Assembly (NCBI GenBank): GCA_947452765.1 | Contig: CANGDR010000007.1 | Span: 1-64,000, forward strand | Length of the DNA: 64,000 bases | Source: Actinomycetota bacterium | Lineage (GTDB): Bacteria > Actinomycetota > Actinomycetes > S36-B12 > UBA5976 | Direction: 5' to 3' | In this document: positions 17,442-24,964 of the stretch, one piece after another | How the letters are laid out: each line of letters starts with the position of its first letter | Numbering within the stretch: position 1 is the first letter of the stretch | Made by a program: the position numbers and the translations under genes | Notes under the pieces: generated by a model | What the model saw: only the letters and a program-made list of their open reading frames with translations | What the model was told of the DNA's origin: nothing | The model's database searches: none

Positions 17442-17774
17442 TTAAAGGTTTTTATCGGCCCAAATGCAGACGGCATCGTAATGATACTTACCAAGCCCCT
17501 TGGCGACTTCTTCATAACTTTCCCTGTATGGCGAAGGAAGGATGTAAGTCATCGCAAGAGATTTATATGCTTCTTTGTTTGGAGTCCAGAATTGAAGTAT
17601 GAAATCATAATGTTTCGCAGCAAGATCCTGCACGCTCGCATCCCCTGGTGAAACGCCCTCTGCCATTTTGGTCGCAAACTCAGACGTTAAGTCACCGAAG
17701 ACTTGAGTGAACTTCTGCACTTCTTCTCTTGAATGCTCATTCTGGTATTGCTCCGAATGGATGCCAAATTTCAT
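17442..17774 (-). CDS. TipAS-like antibiotic-recognition domain protein
   Basis: 110 aa without a DNA-binding domain. The second half, LAAKHYDFILQFWTPNKEAYKSLAMTYILPSPYRESYEEVAKGLGKYHYDAVCIWADKNL, follows the helical TipAS pattern (H..W...F......H..L...Y..D..F...Y....GLA.Y...A). In TipA regulators this domain binds thiopeptides; stand-alone versions could sequester drugs. Assignment is by pattern only. It lies upstream of and on the same strand as the DUF1801-MORN gene. Confidence 0.6.
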   Translation of the reverse strand: MKFGIHSEQYQNEHSREEVQKFTQVFGDLTSEFATKMAEGVSPGDASVQDLAAKHYDFILQFWTPNKEAYKSLAMTYILPSPYRESYEEVAKGLGKYHYDAVCIWADKNL

Positions 17775-17800
17775 AACACTATATTAATCCATGCCCACAA

Positions 17801-17823
17801 AGGCGAGTCAGTCTGGAAACAGC
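17801..17823 (+). repeat. rnpB 3'-end repeat copy 4 (degenerate)
   Basis: 17 of 23 bases match the core, with a nearly intact centre (CGAGTCAGTCTG). It lies between the divergent TipAS-like and SRPBCC genes, at the expected unit boundary. Confidence 0.55.
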
Positions 17824-17875
17824 AAACTTGCTTATGTCTTTGCTCCAGATCCGGTTGGCTTGTTATAGTTTTTTT

Positions 17876-18346
17876 GTGACTCAGCCGTTTCTTTATTCAG
17901 TCGAGCGTGAATATCCCGTTTCTGTTGATCGGCTATGGCGCGCTTGGACAGTTGCAGCGGAACTAGAAGATTGGTACCACCCAACTGATCTGCGGGCTGT
18001 TAAAGGTGCAACAGCATCTGAATTAATTGTTGGCGGACTTTGGAGTTGTGGAGTTGATGTGCCAGCTCATAATTTCGCCGCTTACTTCTTTGGTCAGTAT
18101 ACGAAAATTGTGCAAAATGAATTGTTAGAGCACACCATGCACTACACAGAATCATTTGAAGAGTTTGCAGCCAAGGACTTTACGTCACCTTCGCACCTTG
18201 TTGTACTTGAATTTCAAGCTCGAGAAGAAGGTGCCTGGGTGAAATTCAGTCAATTTGGTGAACTACCGGAGGGTCAGGAAAAGCAAGCCCAAGAGGGTAT
18301 GACTAGTTACCTCGAATCGCTAGCCAGTTTTCTATCTGCAAACTAG
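17876..18346 (+). CDS. SRPBCC/AHSA1-like protein (cassette gene)
   Basis: 156 aa from GTG 17876. The start PFLYSVEREYPVSVDRLWRAWTVAAELEDWYHP is the usual opening of Activator of Hsp90 ATPase homologue 1-like START-fold proteins; later HTMHYTESFEEF and VKFSQFGELPEGQEKQAQEGMTSYLESLASFL fit the C-terminal helix. These bind hydrophobic ligands; roles are mostly unknown. The ORF track starts earlier at TTG 17828, but that would add an unlikely leader next to the repeat. It is the only gene of its unit; the stop is 4 bp from repeat copy 5. Confidence 0.8.
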   Translation: MTQPFLYSVEREYPVSVDRLWRAWTVAAELEDWYHPTDLRAVKGATASELIVGGLWSCGVDVPAHNFAAYFFGQYTKIVQNELLEHTMHYTESFEEFAAKDFTSPSHLVVLEFQAREEGAWVKFSQFGELPEGQEKQAQEGMTSYLESLASFLSAN

Positions 18347-18710
18347 GGGTAGACGAGTCGGTCTGTATGCCAGATCTAAGTATCTTTTCGATCGGACGTC
18401 CTTTGGCAAGCTCGTCAACCAACTTGTCCATGTAACGAATTTTCTTCATCAATGGGTCTTCAATTTCAACAATTTTCACACCGCAAATAGAACCTGTAAT
18501 TAGTTTTGCATTTGGATTAATTTTTGCGGCCTTAAAGAAATCCCTAAATGTTGTCTTCTTCTTTAGGTGACTCTTTAAGGTCCTTGAGTCAAAACCTGTT
18601 AGCCACGTAATTACCTCGACGAGTTCCGCTTCTGTGCGATCTTTGCGCTCAACTTTATTTACATAATGAACGTAGACATCAGCTACCGGCACTTCAAATA
18701 TCTTGTGCAT
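18303..18710 (-). CDS. DUF2200 protein with repeat-encoded C-terminal tail (cassette gene)
   Basis: 135 aa. Residues 1-112 are a complete DUF2200 domain (MHKIFEVPVADVYVHYVNKVERK, ITGSICGVKIVEIEDPLM, YMDKLVDELAKG.PIEKILR), where the family normally ends. The remaining 23 residues (SGIQTDSSTPSLQIENWLAI...) are encoded by the antisense of repeat copy 5 and then of the SRPBCC gene tail, which this ORF overlaps by 44 bp. So the native stop codon has been lost at the cassette junction. The function of DUF2200 is unknown. The only gene in a 381-bp unit. Confidence 0.82.
   Translation of the reverse strand: MHKIFEVPVADVYVHYVNKVERKDRTEAELVEVITWLTGFDSRTLKSHLKKKTTFRDFFKAAKINPNAKLITGSICGVKIVEIEDPLMKKIRYMDKLVDELAKGRPIEKILRSGIQTDSSTPSLQIENWLAIRGN
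18351..18373 (+). repeat. rnpB 3'-end repeat copy 5
   Basis: 21 of 23 bases match (differences near the right end: TATGCCAG). It lies within the 3' part of the DUF2200 reading frame and 4 bp after the SRPBCC stop codon. Confidence 0.8.
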
Positions 18711-18731
18711 ACCAAAATCCTAATTGAAAGT

Positions 18732-18754
18732 AGACGAGTCAGTCTGTAAGTCGG
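18732..18754 (+). repeat. rnpB 3'-end repeat copy 6
   Basis: 21 of 23 bases match (CAGTC for CGGTC and GTCGG for GCCGG). It separates the DUF2200 start codon (22 bp away) from the 3' end of the DinB gene (33 bp away). Confidence 0.82.
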
Positions 18755-18786
18755 ATGAAGTTTAATCCAAAAGAACCTTTGTATTT

Positions 18787-19248
18787 TTAATCTTTCAGTC
18801 CTGAACTAATTTGTTCCGCGTGCTCAATCGGATGATTGATGTAGGTCTTAAGCCAGGTCTCCAATGTGTACTCACCTGACTCTGTGTGAATGCCTGCATT
18901 TTTGAGTTGTTCTTTCGCGAGCCTCTTAAGTATTTCTAGAGACGAGGCGCGTACAGCGCTGAAAACTGCGAGTGAAATTTCAATTGGAAGAACTTTGTAT
19001 CCCAATGTTTCGTTCTCTCCCCATCCAGCTTCGTCATAGCCCTGGATTTGTGTACCGGGTTCTGCAATCAACCGGCGGAGTCTCGCGTAGGACTGAGCTT
19101 CGCTATCCGCAACGTGATGGACAACTTGCCTGGCATTCCATGAGTCATTTTGAGGCATATCTAAGTCAACGTCGGTTAACTTAGCCGCAACAGCAAGAAA
19201 GATCTCGGTCGCTTTGTTATATTCTTCAATCGCGTCTCGTAGTTCCAT
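18787..19248 (-). CDS. DinB-superfamily (YfiT-like) protein (cassette gene)
   Basis: 153 aa, four-helix bundle of the DinB/YfiT type. The metal-ligand histidines are recognisable in ARQVVHHVADSEAQSYARL (His near residue 44) and in TYINHPIEHAEQI near the C-terminus. Such proteins are putative metal-dependent thiol S-transferases or hydrolases. ATG 19248 is preferred over the TTG five codons upstream. It is the only gene in its 547-bp unit between repeat copies 6 and 7. Confidence 0.85.
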   Translation of the reverse strand: MELRDAIEEYNKATEIFLAVAAKLTDVDLDMPQNDSWNARQVVHHVADSEAQSYARLRRLIAEPGTQIQGYDEAGWGENETLGYKVLPIEISLAVFSAVRASSLEILKRLAKEQLKNAGIHTESGEYTLETWLKTYINHPIEHAEQISSGLKD

Positions 19249-19278
19249 AATTAACTTTAGCAATCCGCGGTGAAAAGT

Positions 19279-19301
19279 AGACGAGTCGGTCTGTAAGCCG
19301 G
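19279..19301 (+). repeat. rnpB 3'-end repeat copy 7
   Basis: Exact 23/23 match to the rnpB 3' end, lying between the DinB gene start and the aminotransferase gene. Confidence 0.87.
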
Positions 19302-19382
19302 GTTCATCAGCATTAAGCTCTGGCGAAAATCACTTTGATAAGATTTTGTAATTCTATTTAAGACTTTTTTGGAGCCTAAAAA

Positions 19383-20489
19383 ATGCGGTTTGAACCATTC
19401 GAGTTGGAACGTTACTTTGCGAAATATGAGTTTTCCGCGAAGTATTTGCTTTCAAGTTCAGACTGTGACGGGTTGCTACAAAGTGATGTCCTGGACCTCG
19501 CGGACGCACAATCCCGCGAATTGTGGGACAACCTAACACTTGGATACACCGAATCTGGTGGCCATCCGCTGCTAAAGAATGAGATTGCCAAGATGTATCA
19601 AGGCATTACATCTGATGACATTTTGACAGTTGTGCCTGAGGAAGGCATTTACCTTGCCCTGAACTGCATCCTGAAAAGTGGCGACCACGTGATTTGTACT
19701 TTCCCTGGATACCAATCACTTTATGAAATTGCTGAAGGCATTGGCTGCGAAGTGACGAAGTGGGAACTGGATGAAGCCCGAGGTTGGGCGCTTGATCTGG
19801 ATTTCTTAAAATCACAGATCAAATCCAACACCAAACTTCTTGTGGTGAACTTCCCGCATAATCCAACGGGTTATACGCCAACTTTGCTTGAGTTCCAAGA
19901 AATCATGGACATCGCTCGAGAACACAATATTTTCGTTTTGTCTGACGAGATGTATCGCTACATGGAATTTGATGCCGCAGATCGGCTCCCCTCGGCATGC
20001 GAAGTTTATGAAAATGCCGTATCCCTATTTGGAGTTTCCAAAGCGCTTGGTCTTGCTGGGCTACGAGTTGGTTGGGTCACCACAAGAAACAAAGAACTTC
20101 TTTCGCGCATGGTTACGTACAAAGATTTCACAACGATTTGCGGAAGTGCACCAAGTGAAATCTTGGCCTTGATTGCGCTGCGAAATAGCGAGTTAATTGT
20201 CTCCAGAAACTTAGACACAATTAGAACAAATCTTGGCCTTTTAGAAACCTTCTTTGAAGGTCAGGACCTTTTCTCCTGGATTAAGCCTCGCGCAGGATCA
20301 ATTGCATTTCCGCGGATAAATGGCAATCGAAGCTCATTGGCTTTTTGCGAAACCCTAGTTGCTGAAACTGGAATCATGTTGTTGCCGTCAACCGTGTATG
20401 GATATGGCGACAACCATTTCAGGCTTGGCTTTGGCAGAAAAAATATGCCTGAAGTACTTGATAGGTTTTTCGAGTATTTAAAAGCATAG
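19383..20489 (+). CDS. PLP-dependent class I/II aminotransferase (cassette gene)
   Basis: 368 aa, fold type I. The PLP-binding lysine is in SLFGVSKALGLAGLRVGW (about residue 218); NFPHNPTGYTP holds the conserved Asn, and VLSDEMYRYM the Asp and Tyr. The short N-terminus and overall pattern resemble a subgroup of aminotransferases of unknown substrate rather than aspartate aminotransferase. GGAG lies 8 bp before the ATG. It is the cassette closest to rnpB; its stop is 10 bp from the rnpB 3' end. Confidence 0.9.
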   Translation: MRFEPFELERYFAKYEFSAKYLLSSSDCDGLLQSDVLDLADAQSRELWDNLTLGYTESGGHPLLKNEIAKMYQGITSDDILTVVPEEGIYLALNCILKSGDHVICTFPGYQSLYEIAEGIGCEVTKWELDEARGWALDLDFLKSQIKSNTKLLVVNFPHNPTGYTPTLLEFQEIMDIAREHNIFVLSDEMYRYMEFDAADRLPSACEVYENAVSLFGVSKALGLAGLRVGWVTTRNKELLSRMVTYKDFTTICGSAPSEILALIALRNSELIVSRNLDTIRTNLGLLETFFEGQDLFSWIKPRAGSIAFPRINGNRSSLAFCETLVAETGIMLLPSTVYGYGDNHFRLGFGRKNMPEVLDRFFEYLKA

Positions 20490-20499
20490 GCGTTTAATT

Positions 20500-20522
20500 A
20501 GACGAGTCGGTCTGTAAGCCGG
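20500..20522 (+). repeat. Repeat copy 8: the 3' end of rnpB itself (putative attachment site)
   Basis: Reference copy, forming the 3' strand of helix P1 and adjoining bases of RNase P RNA (rnpB is on the minus strand). The other seven copies have the same orientation and lie downstream of rnpB. AGAC-GAGTCG-GTCT within it is an inverted repeat with a 6-base centre, the kind of core that tyrosine recombinases use. Confidence 0.8.
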
Positions 20523-20843
20523 ATTCTGTACGCTTGCGCGCGATGATCATCCATCTGCGATTGTTGTTACCAACAACCTGTTGCAACCTACCTGCAGGCT
20601 AGTGACGGGCAGTCACCTGCGTCTTGGTCTTGCTCCGAGTGGGGTTTACCTAGCTACCTATGTCGCCATAAGTACTGGTGAGCTCTTACCTCACCGTTTC
20701 ACCCTTACCTATTGCTAGGCGGTTTACTTTCTGTTGCACTTTCCCGTGGGTCACCCCAGGTGGACGTTATCCACCACTCTTGCCCTATGGAGTCCGGACT
20801 TTCCTCGAGCATTGCTGCCCGCGATCATCCGACCGACTCGTCT
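20500..20843 (-). ncRNA. rnpB: RNase P RNA (bacterial type A)
   Basis: Catalytic RNA that trims 5' leaders from tRNA precursors. Read on the minus strand it starts with AGACGAGTCGGTC, which pairs over 13 bases with GACCGACTCGTCT at the 3' end (helix P1). Universal elements are present: GAGGAAAGTCCGGACTCC near the 5' side, the ACAGAAAGT core sequence, and the terminal ACAGAATCCGGCTTACAGAC. The length of about 344 nt fits type A. The 3' end is the source of the repeats that divide the neighbouring island. Ends are placed from the P1 helix and may be off by a few bases. Confidence 0.95.
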
Positions 20844-20849
20844 ACCGTA

Positions 20850-20877
20850 AGACTACGGGGATATCACTAAGGTTGAA
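20850..20877 (-). promoter_or_regulatory. rnpB promoter
   Basis: On the minus strand TTCAAC (20872-20877) and TAGTCT (20850-20855) lie 16 bp apart, and the -10 box ends about 7 bases from the expected RNA 5' end. The boxes are only moderate matches. The region is shared with the divergent amidohydrolase gene starting at 20880. Confidence 0.5.
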
Positions 20878-20879
20878 AA

Positions 20880-22496
20880 GTGCTGGATTTATTACTTAAA
20901 GGTGGAGTGCTTCACCAACCAAATGGATCCGCACCGATACCCGCTGCCATTGGTTTACAGGACGGCAAGATCGCATTCGTTGGAGATCCTGCGGATGCGC
21001 CAACTGCGCGCGAAGTAATCGAACTTTCTGGGCAATTAATAACTCCAGGATTTATCGATAGCCATAATCACTTGCTTCTTGGGTTCGATCCCGAAGCTGT
21101 GAACTTACAAGACCTTGTCGATCTAGCTAGTGTGCGTTCACGAATGAAAGAATTTGCGGGCTCGCGACCAGAATTGGAATGGATTTGTGGCGAGAACGCG
21201 AACTATTCAGTAGTTGAGGGCCGACGGCCAAATGCAAACGACTTAGCTGGCATCACCAATCGACCGATTTTTATCACAACTTACGATCAGCATTCGGTTT
21301 GGCTGAACGATGTTGCGATTCGCGCGCTTGGGATTGAACCGGGTGTGGAACTAAGTTGGGGTCGCCCAGAGTTTGATGAAGTTACTAGGAAGCCAACCGG
21401 TTGGGTTACTGATTTTTACACCAGTGCGATGACGACGCTCGGATTAAAGGCACTGCAACGTGACATTCCGATGTATTCACCTGATCGCAGGTATCGCAAA
21501 TTAATAGCCAGTATGGAAATGGCAACTCGATTTGGAATTACAACCGTCGTTGAGCCACAAGTTCCCATGGCTGAACTGGACCTGTTTCATCGAGCACTTG
21601 GCGAAGGAAAACTAAGTTCACGAGTTATTGCTGCGCTGTTTCATCCGATCGAAGAAGGATCTGACTTCCGCATGGAACTTCGCAATACCATCGATAGTCA
21701 CGTTGAATCGCCAAAACTTTCGCTTGGTCCGATCAAGCTTTACGCCGATGATGTAATTGAACCTCATACCGCTTGGTTGCTAGATGACTATGCGAACAAA
21801 CCAGGTCATCGCGGTAACCCAAGTACTTCAGTTGCCGAGTTTCATCACATAGTTGCCGAACTTGATCGCATGGGATTGCAAACGCATACCCATGCCACAG
21901 GTGATGGCGGAATTCGATTAGTACTTGATGCGATTGAAAATGCGGCAAAGTTAAACAGCACAACTGATCGTCGGCATGGAATTGTGCACGTGGAATGTAT
22001 TCACCCAGATGACTTATCCAGGCTGGCTTCCCTTGGAATTACCGCAGCAATGCAACCTCGCCACTGCTCCCCTGACTTAATCGAAGGTTCGTGGATGAAC
22101 AACATCGGCGAAGATCGCTGGGATCGCGCTTGGCGGATTAAGTCATTGCAAGCAGTTGGCACCCACGTTGCGCTATCAAGTGACTGGCAAGTTGGCGAAA
22201 TGGATCCGTTAGTTGGCATTTACAGCGCCATGACCCGAGCATCACTTGATGGCAAAAAGTCCTGGACGCAAGACGAACGCATTTCACTTTCTGCCGCCAT
22301 CGATGGCTACACCAAAGAAGGTGCTTGGGCTTGGCATCGCGAATCAGAATTCGGCGCTTTGGGAATCGGTATGGCTGCCGACATTGTGGTTTGGTCTAGC
22401 AACCTGAACGAATTCGGTTCCGATCCAGCTGGTTTGCTTGGGCAAAACACTTTGCTCACGATTGTCGATGGCCAAATCGCCTACGACGCGCGCTAA
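20880..22496 (+). CDS. Amidohydrolase family protein (YtcJ-like)
   Basis: 538 aa, start GTG. The metal site HxH is in GFIDSHNHLLLG (about residues 60-70), with further ligands in LQTHTHATGDGGIRL, GIVHVECIHPDD and ALSSDWQVGEMDP. The layout fits the metal-dependent amidohydrolases of the YtcJ/LAF3 group, which hydrolyse amide or N-substituted formamide-like bonds; substrates are poorly known. No signal peptide. It converges with the dimethylglycine dehydrogenase gene with a 4-bp overlap of ends and is divergent from rnpB. Confidence 0.87.
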   Translation: MLDLLLKGGVLHQPNGSAPIPAAIGLQDGKIAFVGDPADAPTAREVIELSGQLITPGFIDSHNHLLLGFDPEAVNLQDLVDLASVRSRMKEFAGSRPELEWICGENANYSVVEGRRPNANDLAGITNRPIFITTYDQHSVWLNDVAIRALGIEPGVELSWGRPEFDEVTRKPTGWVTDFYTSAMTTLGLKALQRDIPMYSPDRRYRKLIASMEMATRFGITTVVEPQVPMAELDLFHRALGEGKLSSRVIAALFHPIEEGSDFRMELRNTIDSHVESPKLSLGPIKLYADDVIEPHTAWLLDDYANKPGHRGNPSTSVAEFHHIVAELDRMGLQTHTHATGDGGIRLVLDAIENAAKLNSTTDRRHGIVHVECIHPDDLSRLASLGITAAMQPRHCSPDLIEGSWMNNIGEDRWDRAWRIKSLQAVGTHVALSSDWQVGEMDPLVGIYSAMTRASLDGKKSWTQDERISLSAAIDGYTKEGAWAWHRESEFGALGIGMAADIVVWSSNLNEFGSDPAGLLGQNTLLTIVDGQIAYDAR

Positions 22497-24964
22497 GTCT
22501 TTAGCCTTGCATTCGTTGGATCATAAAACGGCTCGTCACTGATAGTTGCGGGAACTAAAACGCCAGCGCAATCAATGATGAAGTTTGATCCGGCTGGAAT
22601 ATCGGCTGGAATGTTTCCAAGACCACAAGCACCACCGATGGTGTGGCCATAGGAACCCGAAGTCACATGCCCAATGATTTTGCCATCAAGCAAAATTGAT
22701 TCATCGTGCACAAATAGTGGTTCTGGCTTATCCAGTTTGATGTAAACCTGGCGGCGATCTGGGTTTTGCTTTCCTTCGATTGCGCTTCGACCAACGAAGT
22801 CGCCCTTCTTAAGGCTGACTGCAAAACCAAGTGAGGCTTGATAAGGGTCATCAATTGGTCCAATGTCATGGCCTAAGTGTCGGTAACCCTTTTCAACTCG
22901 CAAACTATCTAGCGCGTGGTAACCAGCGCGTCGAATACCAAGGTCAGAGCCCGCGGCAATAACTGAGTCATAGATTGAAACTGCCATGTCAGCGGTTGGA
23001 TAAAGTTCGTAGCCTAGTTCGCCCACGAAACTAACGCGTAAGCAAAGCGCCGAACCATTGCCAACTTCAATTTCACGAGCAGTTCCCCATGGCTGATTTT
23101 CAGTTGAGAAATCCGCTGGGCTAATGCGCGACAACAACTCTCGCGAGTTTGGTCCCATAATTCCGATAGTGGCTAGTCCTGCGCTGGCATCAAATACCGC
23201 AGCCGCATTCCCGCGCGCTGCGCGACGGAACATGGCCATGGTTTTGGTTTGTGAAGCAGTAGGGGTCACCACCAAGAATCGATCTTCGGCTAATCGAGTA
23301 ATCGTGCCATCAAGTTCGATACCGCCACCCCTATTGAGCATCAAGGTATAGACCACGCGCCCGATCTTTACATCCAGATTTGCCGTAGTTACCGATTGCA
23401 CGACTTGCAACGCATCCGGTCCAGCTACTTCAACTTTGGTAAAGGTTGATAGATCAAAGACTGCAACTGCCTCGCGCGCAGCCTTATGCTCAGCCGCCGA
23501 ATGCTCGAACCAGTTCTGGCGCTGGTAACTGTATTCGTATTCCCGCTTAACTCCACTAGGGGCAAACCAATTTGCCCGTTCGTATCCAACTAGTTCGCCA
23601 AATACGGCGCCTGCGGCATCGAGGCGATCGTGCAATGGGGAACGACGGATATCTCGCGCAGTATGCGGTTGCAGGAATGGCCAGTGCATTGCATAAAGCC
23701 GACCTAAACCTTCTTTGGTCCGTTCGTGAAGGTAAGGCCGATTGGCTTGATACTTAGAGAACCGTTGCACATCAACGGCAGACACGTCATAAGTCGGGGT
23801 CCCAGCCACAACCCATTCGGCCAATGCGCGACCGGCGCCAGGTGCATAAATAATTCCTTGGCTATTAAATCCAGCAGCCACCCATAAACCATCAACTTCG
23901 GCAGTTTCACCCAAACAGAAGGATGAATCCGGGGTGAAGGATTCTGGCGCGTTTAAGAAGCGAGAGAAATTCGCAGTTTTGAGAGCTGGGATTCGATCTT
24001 CGGCAAATCCTTTGACGGCCGCAAAATGTTCCCAGTCAGGCTCGAACTCACCAAATGCAAAATCAGGTGCAAGTGTTCGAGGATCCACCGGAATGCCATC
24101 AGGTTCAAATGCGCCAACAACTAATGAGCCGTTATGTCCACGTACATATAAATAGCCATCAAGATCTCGCAGCACCGGCAATGGCACATCCGCGCCTTCA
24201 ATTGGATCGGTGGTCACATGCACATGCGCCGCTGGATAAAGCGGAACCATAGCGCCACATTTTTGAGCAAGTTCGCGCGTCCATAGCCCAGCAGCCAAAA
24301 CTAAGTTTTCGCATTCAACTACGCCAAAGTCAGTTTCGACTGCAGTTATTCGACCATTTGTTTTCTGCACTCCGGTAATAATGACGCCTTCGCGAATTGT
24401 TACACCTCTTGTGTGTGCGCCTTTGGCAAAAGCTAAAGCTGCGCGACCAGGGTTTACATGGCCATCTTCGGCGTGATGCATGCCGCCAAGTAGTCCTTCT
24501 GAAGTTGCCAGCGGATGAAGTTCAGCAACTCGTTGCGGCGAAACTAATTCAGTTGCAATTCCGTTATGTCGCGCAACCATGTCGCTGTAACGAAGTTCAT
24601 CTAAGCGACCGGGCGTGCGAGCAAGAGATAACGAGCCGTTTTGTTGCAAGGAGACGTTGATGCCAGTTTCTTTTTCAATTGCGCGATAGGCATCGATGCC
24701 ATAGTACGAAAGTTTTGTCATGGCATGTGTCGCGCGCGAGCGAACAACCAAGCCCGCCGCATGCCAGCTAGTACCCGCAGCTACCGATGCTCGCTCAATT
24801 AGCAATACGTCTTTGTGTCCTAGTTCGGCCAAATGGTAAGCAATGCTCGACCCGACAACTCCAGCGCCAACGACTATGGTTTGTGCCCGTGCTGGTAGCG
24901 GGCGGCTTTGTGCTTGGTCGTCAAAGGAAGTTGCAGTTAGGTCTTTTTCCAGCAAATTATCCAC
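22493..24964 (-). CDS. FAD-dependent dimethylglycine/sarcosine dehydrogenase-like protein (FAD + GcvT domains)
   Basis: 823 aa. Residues 25-400 form a DAO-type FAD domain: TIVVGAGVVGSSIAYHLAELG (GxGxxG), and GTSWHAAGLV, the usual site of covalent flavin in sarcosine/dimethylglycine dehydrogenases. Residues 400-455 are the FAO-M domain and 455-823 the tetrahydrofolate-binding aminomethyltransferase (GcvT) domains (LGYELYPTADMAVSIYDSV, SLRVEKGYRHLGHDIGP). The likely role is demethylation of methylated glycines with transfer of C1 units to tetrahydrofolate. A paralogue lies at 46142. AAGGAAG precedes the GTG start. Confidence 0.88.
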   Translation of the reverse strand: MDNLLEKDLTATSFDDQAQSRPLPARAQTIVVGAGVVGSSIAYHLAELGHKDVLLIERASVAAGTSWHAAGLVVRSRATHAMTKLSYYGIDAYRAIEKETGINVSLQQNGSLSLARTPGRLDELRYSDMVARHNGIATELVSPQRVAELHPLATSEGLLGGMHHAEDGHVNPGRAALAFAKGAHTRGVTIREGVIITGVQKTNGRITAVETDFGVVECENLVLAAGLWTRELAQKCGAMVPLYPAAHVHVTTDPIEGADVPLPVLRDLDGYLYVRGHNGSLVVGAFEPDGIPVDPRTLAPDFAFGEFEPDWEHFAAVKGFAEDRIPALKTANFSRFLNAPESFTPDSSFCLGETAEVDGLWVAAGFNSQGIIYAPGAGRALAEWVVAGTPTYDVSAVDVQRFSKYQANRPYLHERTKEGLGRLYAMHWPFLQPHTARDIRRSPLHDRLDAAGAVFGELVGYERANWFAPSGVKREYEYSYQRQNWFEHSAAEHKAAREAVAVFDLSTFTKVEVAGPDALQVVQSVTTANLDVKIGRVVYTLMLNRGGGIELDGTITRLAEDRFLVVTPTASQTKTMAMFRRAARGNAAAVFDASAGLATIGIMGPNSRELLSRISPADFSTENQPWGTAREIEVGNGSALCLRVSFVGELGYELYPTADMAVSIYDSVIAAGSDLGIRRAGYHALDSLRVEKGYRHLGHDIGPIDDPYQASLGFAVSLKKGDFVGRSAIEGKQNPDRRQVYIKLDKPEPLFVHDESILLDGKIIGHVTSGSYGHTIGGACGLGNIPADIPAGSNFIIDCAGVLVPATISDEPFYDPTNARLKT

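Larger units (their letters stand above)
11062..20522. mobile_element. Putative rnpB-targeted cassette island (array of elements between rnpB 3'-end repeats)
   Basis: A 9.46-kb stretch bounded by direct repeats of the rnpB 3' end and divided by six more copies into seven units: RDD-epimerase-TetR-DoxX-MarR; molybdopterin oxidoreductase plus a small protein; DUF1761, DUF1801-MORN and TipAS-like; SRPBCC; DUF2200; DinB; aminotransferase. Gene orientation is mixed. No integrase, transposase or plasmid gene lies inside. Seen: the repeats and their spacing. Known: the 3' ends of tRNA and other small RNA genes are common targets of tyrosine recombinases. Inferred: repeated integration at rnpB by a recombinase acting in trans. 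Confidence 0.65.

Noticed and set aside
11062-20522. CRISPR array
   Set aside because: Repeats are 23 bp but spaced by 0.4-3 kb of coding DNA, and no cas genes are present.
11062-20522. Classical integron with attC sites
   Set aside because: No integron integrase, gene orientation is mixed, and the repeats match rnpB rather than folded attC sites.
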